64,000 nucleotides of DNA from Neolewinella lacunae (lineage in GTDB: Bacteria; Bacteroidota; Bacteroidia; Chitinophagales; Saprospiraceae): positions 1 through 64,000 of the forward strand of contig NZ_JACSIT010000080.1 in the NCBI RefSeq assembly GCF_014349155.1, in the 5' to 3' direction. Both the position numbers and the translations under genes were made by a program. Below are positions 62,127-64,000 of the stretch, piece by piece (within the stretch, counting starts at the first letter, position 1; each line of letters begins with the position of its first letter). Below the pieces are notes generated by a model. The model made no database searches. It had not been told where the DNA came from and saw nothing but the letters and a program-made list of their open reading frames with translations.

Positions 62127-62906
62127 TCAAACCGCCTCCGTCCGCGCCGCCACCCGCTCCAGCCAATCACTCATGATGGCGTTGAATTCCTCGGGGCGCT
62201 CCATCATCGGGGCGTGGGCGCATTTATCGATGAAGTAAAGCTCGGAGTCGGCAATGAGTTCCTTGAATTGCTCCCCGACGAAAGGGGGCGTGATCGTGTC
62301 CTGGTTGCCCCAGATGAGGAGGGTGGGGGCTTTGATCTGGTCGAGCTTATGCGCCAGGTTGTGCCGCACCGCAGATTTAGCCGTCATGATGATGCGCAGG
62401 CCCCGCAGGCGGTCGTTGACGGTGCTGAATACCTCGTCAACGAGTTCCTTGGTCGAAACGGCGGGGTCGTAGAAAGTGCTCTCCGTTTTCTGTTTGATGA
62501 ACTCGTAGTTCTTCCGGGGTGGGAGCGTGTTGCCCATGGCGCTTTCAAAGAGTCCACTGCTGCCCGAAAGGGTGATCGTGGCGATTTGCTCCGGGTGATC
62601 GAGCGCGTAGAGGATGGCCACGTGCCCCCCCAGGCTGTTGCCCATGATGTGCACGGGCGGAAATTTTTTGTACTTGATAAAGGCCGCCAAATGATCGACC
62701 AGCCCCGCCAGGGAAACCATCCGCAGCGGGAGGGTGAAGATGGGCAAGGTGGGAATAACGACGTTGTACTTCTCCTGGAAAAAATCAATCTGGGCGCCGA
62801 AATTGCTCAATCCCCCAAAGAGGCCGTGCAGCAGCACGAGCGGCTCGCCCGGCCCGCCAGTTTCCAGGTAATCAAAGCCGCCTTCTTGTTTCATCTGTAA
62901 TGCCAT
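62127..62906 (-). CDS. Alpha/beta hydrolase
   Basis: 259 residues of the canonical fold: LVLLHGLFGGLSNF (oxyanion HG), nucleophile GNSLGGHVA, acid in WGNQDTITPP and His in KCAHAPMMERPEEF. Substrate unknown; family members include meta-cleavage product hydrolases and esterases. No signal peptide, so cytoplasmic. Start ATG 62906 (MALQMKQEGG) or four codons later. Confidence 0.88.
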   Translation of the reverse strand: MALQMKQEGGFDYLETGGPGEPLVLLHGLFGGLSNFGAQIDFFQEKYNVVIPTLPIFTLPLRMVSLAGLVDHLAAFIKYKKFPPVHIMGNSLGGHVAILYALDHPEQIATITLSGSSGLFESAMGNTLPPRKNYEFIKQKTESTFYDPAVSTKELVDEVFSTVNDRLRGLRIIMTAKSAVRHNLAHKLDQIKAPTLLIWGNQDTITPPFVGEQFKELIADSELYFIDKCAHAPMMERPEEFNAIMSDWLERVAARTEAV

Positions 62907-62984
62907 GGGCGTAACTTAGCTGATCGGTGCGGTAAATTAACGTAAAATTTAGCGGAGATGCACGGTGGAAGGTACTGAAGTGCA

Positions 62985-64000
62985 TCAGGTCTGCCCCACC
63001 AGCTCTTCTTCCACGAAGTACATATCGAGCATTCCTTTGTTCTTGGCCTCCACTTTGCCGCGGTAGGTACAACGGAAGCGGTAGCGGATGAGGTTGTAGG
63101 TCGTCTCCGAAATATTGACTTTCCCCGGCAGGCTTTTGCTTTCGATGCGGCTGGCCACGTTGACGGTGTCTCCCCAGATGTCGTAGGCAAACTTCCGCGC
63201 CCCCACCACCCCGGCCACTACCGGCCCGGTGTGTAAGCCAATGCGGCCCGTAAAGTAGGGCAGGCCCAGGGAAGCCCGCTTTTCCCCTTCGGCCACCAGA
63301 AAACGCTGCATTTCCAAGGCCGCCCGGACGATGTCGTTGGGCATCGACTTGCGCGAGGAAAGCCCGCTGGCCACCATGTAGGCATCGCCGATGGTCTTGA
63401 TTTTTTCGACGCCCTCGTAGCGGTCCACAATGGCATCAAAGGCCTTGAAGCACACGTCGAGTTCCTGCACCAGGGCTTCGGCCCCCAGGCTTTCGGCCGT
63501 TTTGGTGAAGTTGACGAAGTCGCAAAATAAGACCGTAGCATCGGGGAATTGCCGGGCCTGGGCCTTGCCGGTGCTTTTCAGCTCTTTGGCAATGTCTTTG
63601 GGCAGGATGTTTTCCAGGAGATTGTCGGATTGCTCGCGGGCTTGCTGGAGGGCTTCGTTGGCCACCGCCAGTTGCTTCGCGGCCCGTTGTTTGACGCGGA
63701 AGCGGGAGAAAAAGGTGAGTGCCAGCAGCAGCAGCGCCAGCCCGGCCCCGGCGGCGATGTAGAGCTGGGTAGCGGCCCGCTCGGCCTGCATTTCGGCGGA
63801 CTGGCGCACGAGGGCCTCCTGGGCCAGCATCTCGCGGGCTTCGGTGGCCAGGGTTTTTTGTTCCAGAGCCTCGCGGCTGAGTTCCTTGATCTCCTGCCGC
63901 GTCTGGGCCACCTTGCGCTCAATGGCGGCTTTGGCCTCCTGGGTTTGGGTCAGCTCCTGCGAGCGGACGGCCAGTTGTTCGGAGCTGGCCTCCAGTTGCC
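62985..64000 (-). CDS. Class III adenylate/guanylate cyclase, 5' end beyond the window
   Basis: The frame stays open to the window edge, so the N-terminus is missing. Visible: a coiled coil (QLEASSEQLAVRSQEL...), one membrane helix (LYIAAGAGLALLLLALTFFS), a second coiled coil, and a complete cyclase domain. Metal ligands lie in FCDFVNFTK and IGDAYMVASG; transition-state residues in NVASRI; EKIKTIGD and FAYDIWGD supply Lys/Asp expected for ATP, so cAMP is the likely product. TPR-type repeats often precede this arrangement in Bacteroidota. Confidence 0.88.
   Translation of the reverse strand, partial: QLEASSEQLAVRSQELTQTQEAKAAIERKVAQTRQEIKELSREALEQKTLATEAREMLAQEALVRQSAEMQAERAATQLYIAAGAGLALLLLALTFFSRFRVKQRAAKQLAVANEALQQAREQSDNLLENILPKDIAKELKSTGKAQARQFPDATVLFCDFVNFTKTAESLGAEALVQELDVCFKAFDAIVDRYEGVEKIKTIGDAYMVASGLSSRKSMPNDIVRAALEMQRFLVAEGEKRASLGLPYFTGRIGLHTGPVVAGVVGARKFAYDIWGDTVNVASRIESKSLPGKVNISETTYNLIRYRFRCTYRGKVEAKNKGMLDMYFVEEELVGQT

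Overview
The window looks like a high-GC member of the Bacteroidota, most likely in or near Saprospiria/Lewinellaceae (the family is my inference). Evidence: TAnnTTTG promoter boxes very close to start codons, few Shine-Dalgarno sites, a Por/T9SS C-terminal sorting domain (49269-50711), two TonB-dependent receptors with carboxypeptidase-regulatory N-termini, a BatA-domain protein, LytS/LytTR two-component pairs, a DUF2795 protein and carboxynorspermidine decarboxylase.

Layout. 1-0.83 kb: a complete IS1-family element abutting a small AT-rich gene. 1.4-10.6 kb: MBL hydrolase/galE, a membrane MutS-like ATPase, a protease-zinc ribbon fusion, two genes for sugar/lipid-linked transfer (GT39 and a dolichyl-phosphate-mannose-synthase-like GT2) and an outer-membrane barrel. 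10.65-11.25 kb: a nest of repeats with a 143-bp MITE-like insertion. 11.3-15.0 kb: FKBP isomerase, small zinc-finger membrane protein, a LytS/LytTR pair, and an Abi-family (HEPN) defence gene. 15.3-21.3 kb: a giant alpha-2-macroglobulin. 21.7-24.3 kb: an AT-rich island of three unrecognised genes with a hairpin repeat at each side. 24.4-36.8 kb: malic enzyme, TonB receptor, tadA/GT2, a dihydroorotase-like protein, a BatA protein, an unrecognised protein, cmk and DUF2795. 36.9-46.4 kb: transglutaminase-like protein, ABC-F ATPase, nspC, a second LytS/LytTR pair and a second TonB receptor. 46.6-57.4 kb: secreted and metabolic genes, then a tight chain ATL-tsaB-truA, followed by a WecA-like transferase and crcB. 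57.5-60.1 kb: O-antigen ligase-like and Wzz-like genes, which with the WecA-like transferase suggest a surface polysaccharide locus. 60.5-64 kb: a subtilisin-like lipoprotein, an alpha/beta hydrolase and the 3' part of a class III adenylate cyclase gene.

The most unusual feature is a dispersed short repeat with core CACCTGCGKCCGCGCCC (K = G or T). There are at least fifteen copies, in both orientations, between genes and inside reading frames in different frames, often as part of a longer composite with GC-rich hairpin arms. It appears to have added in-frame segments to TsaB, a histidine kinase and an ABC-F protein. Several other intergenic repeat families also occur. I saw no rRNA, tRNA or CRISPR array.
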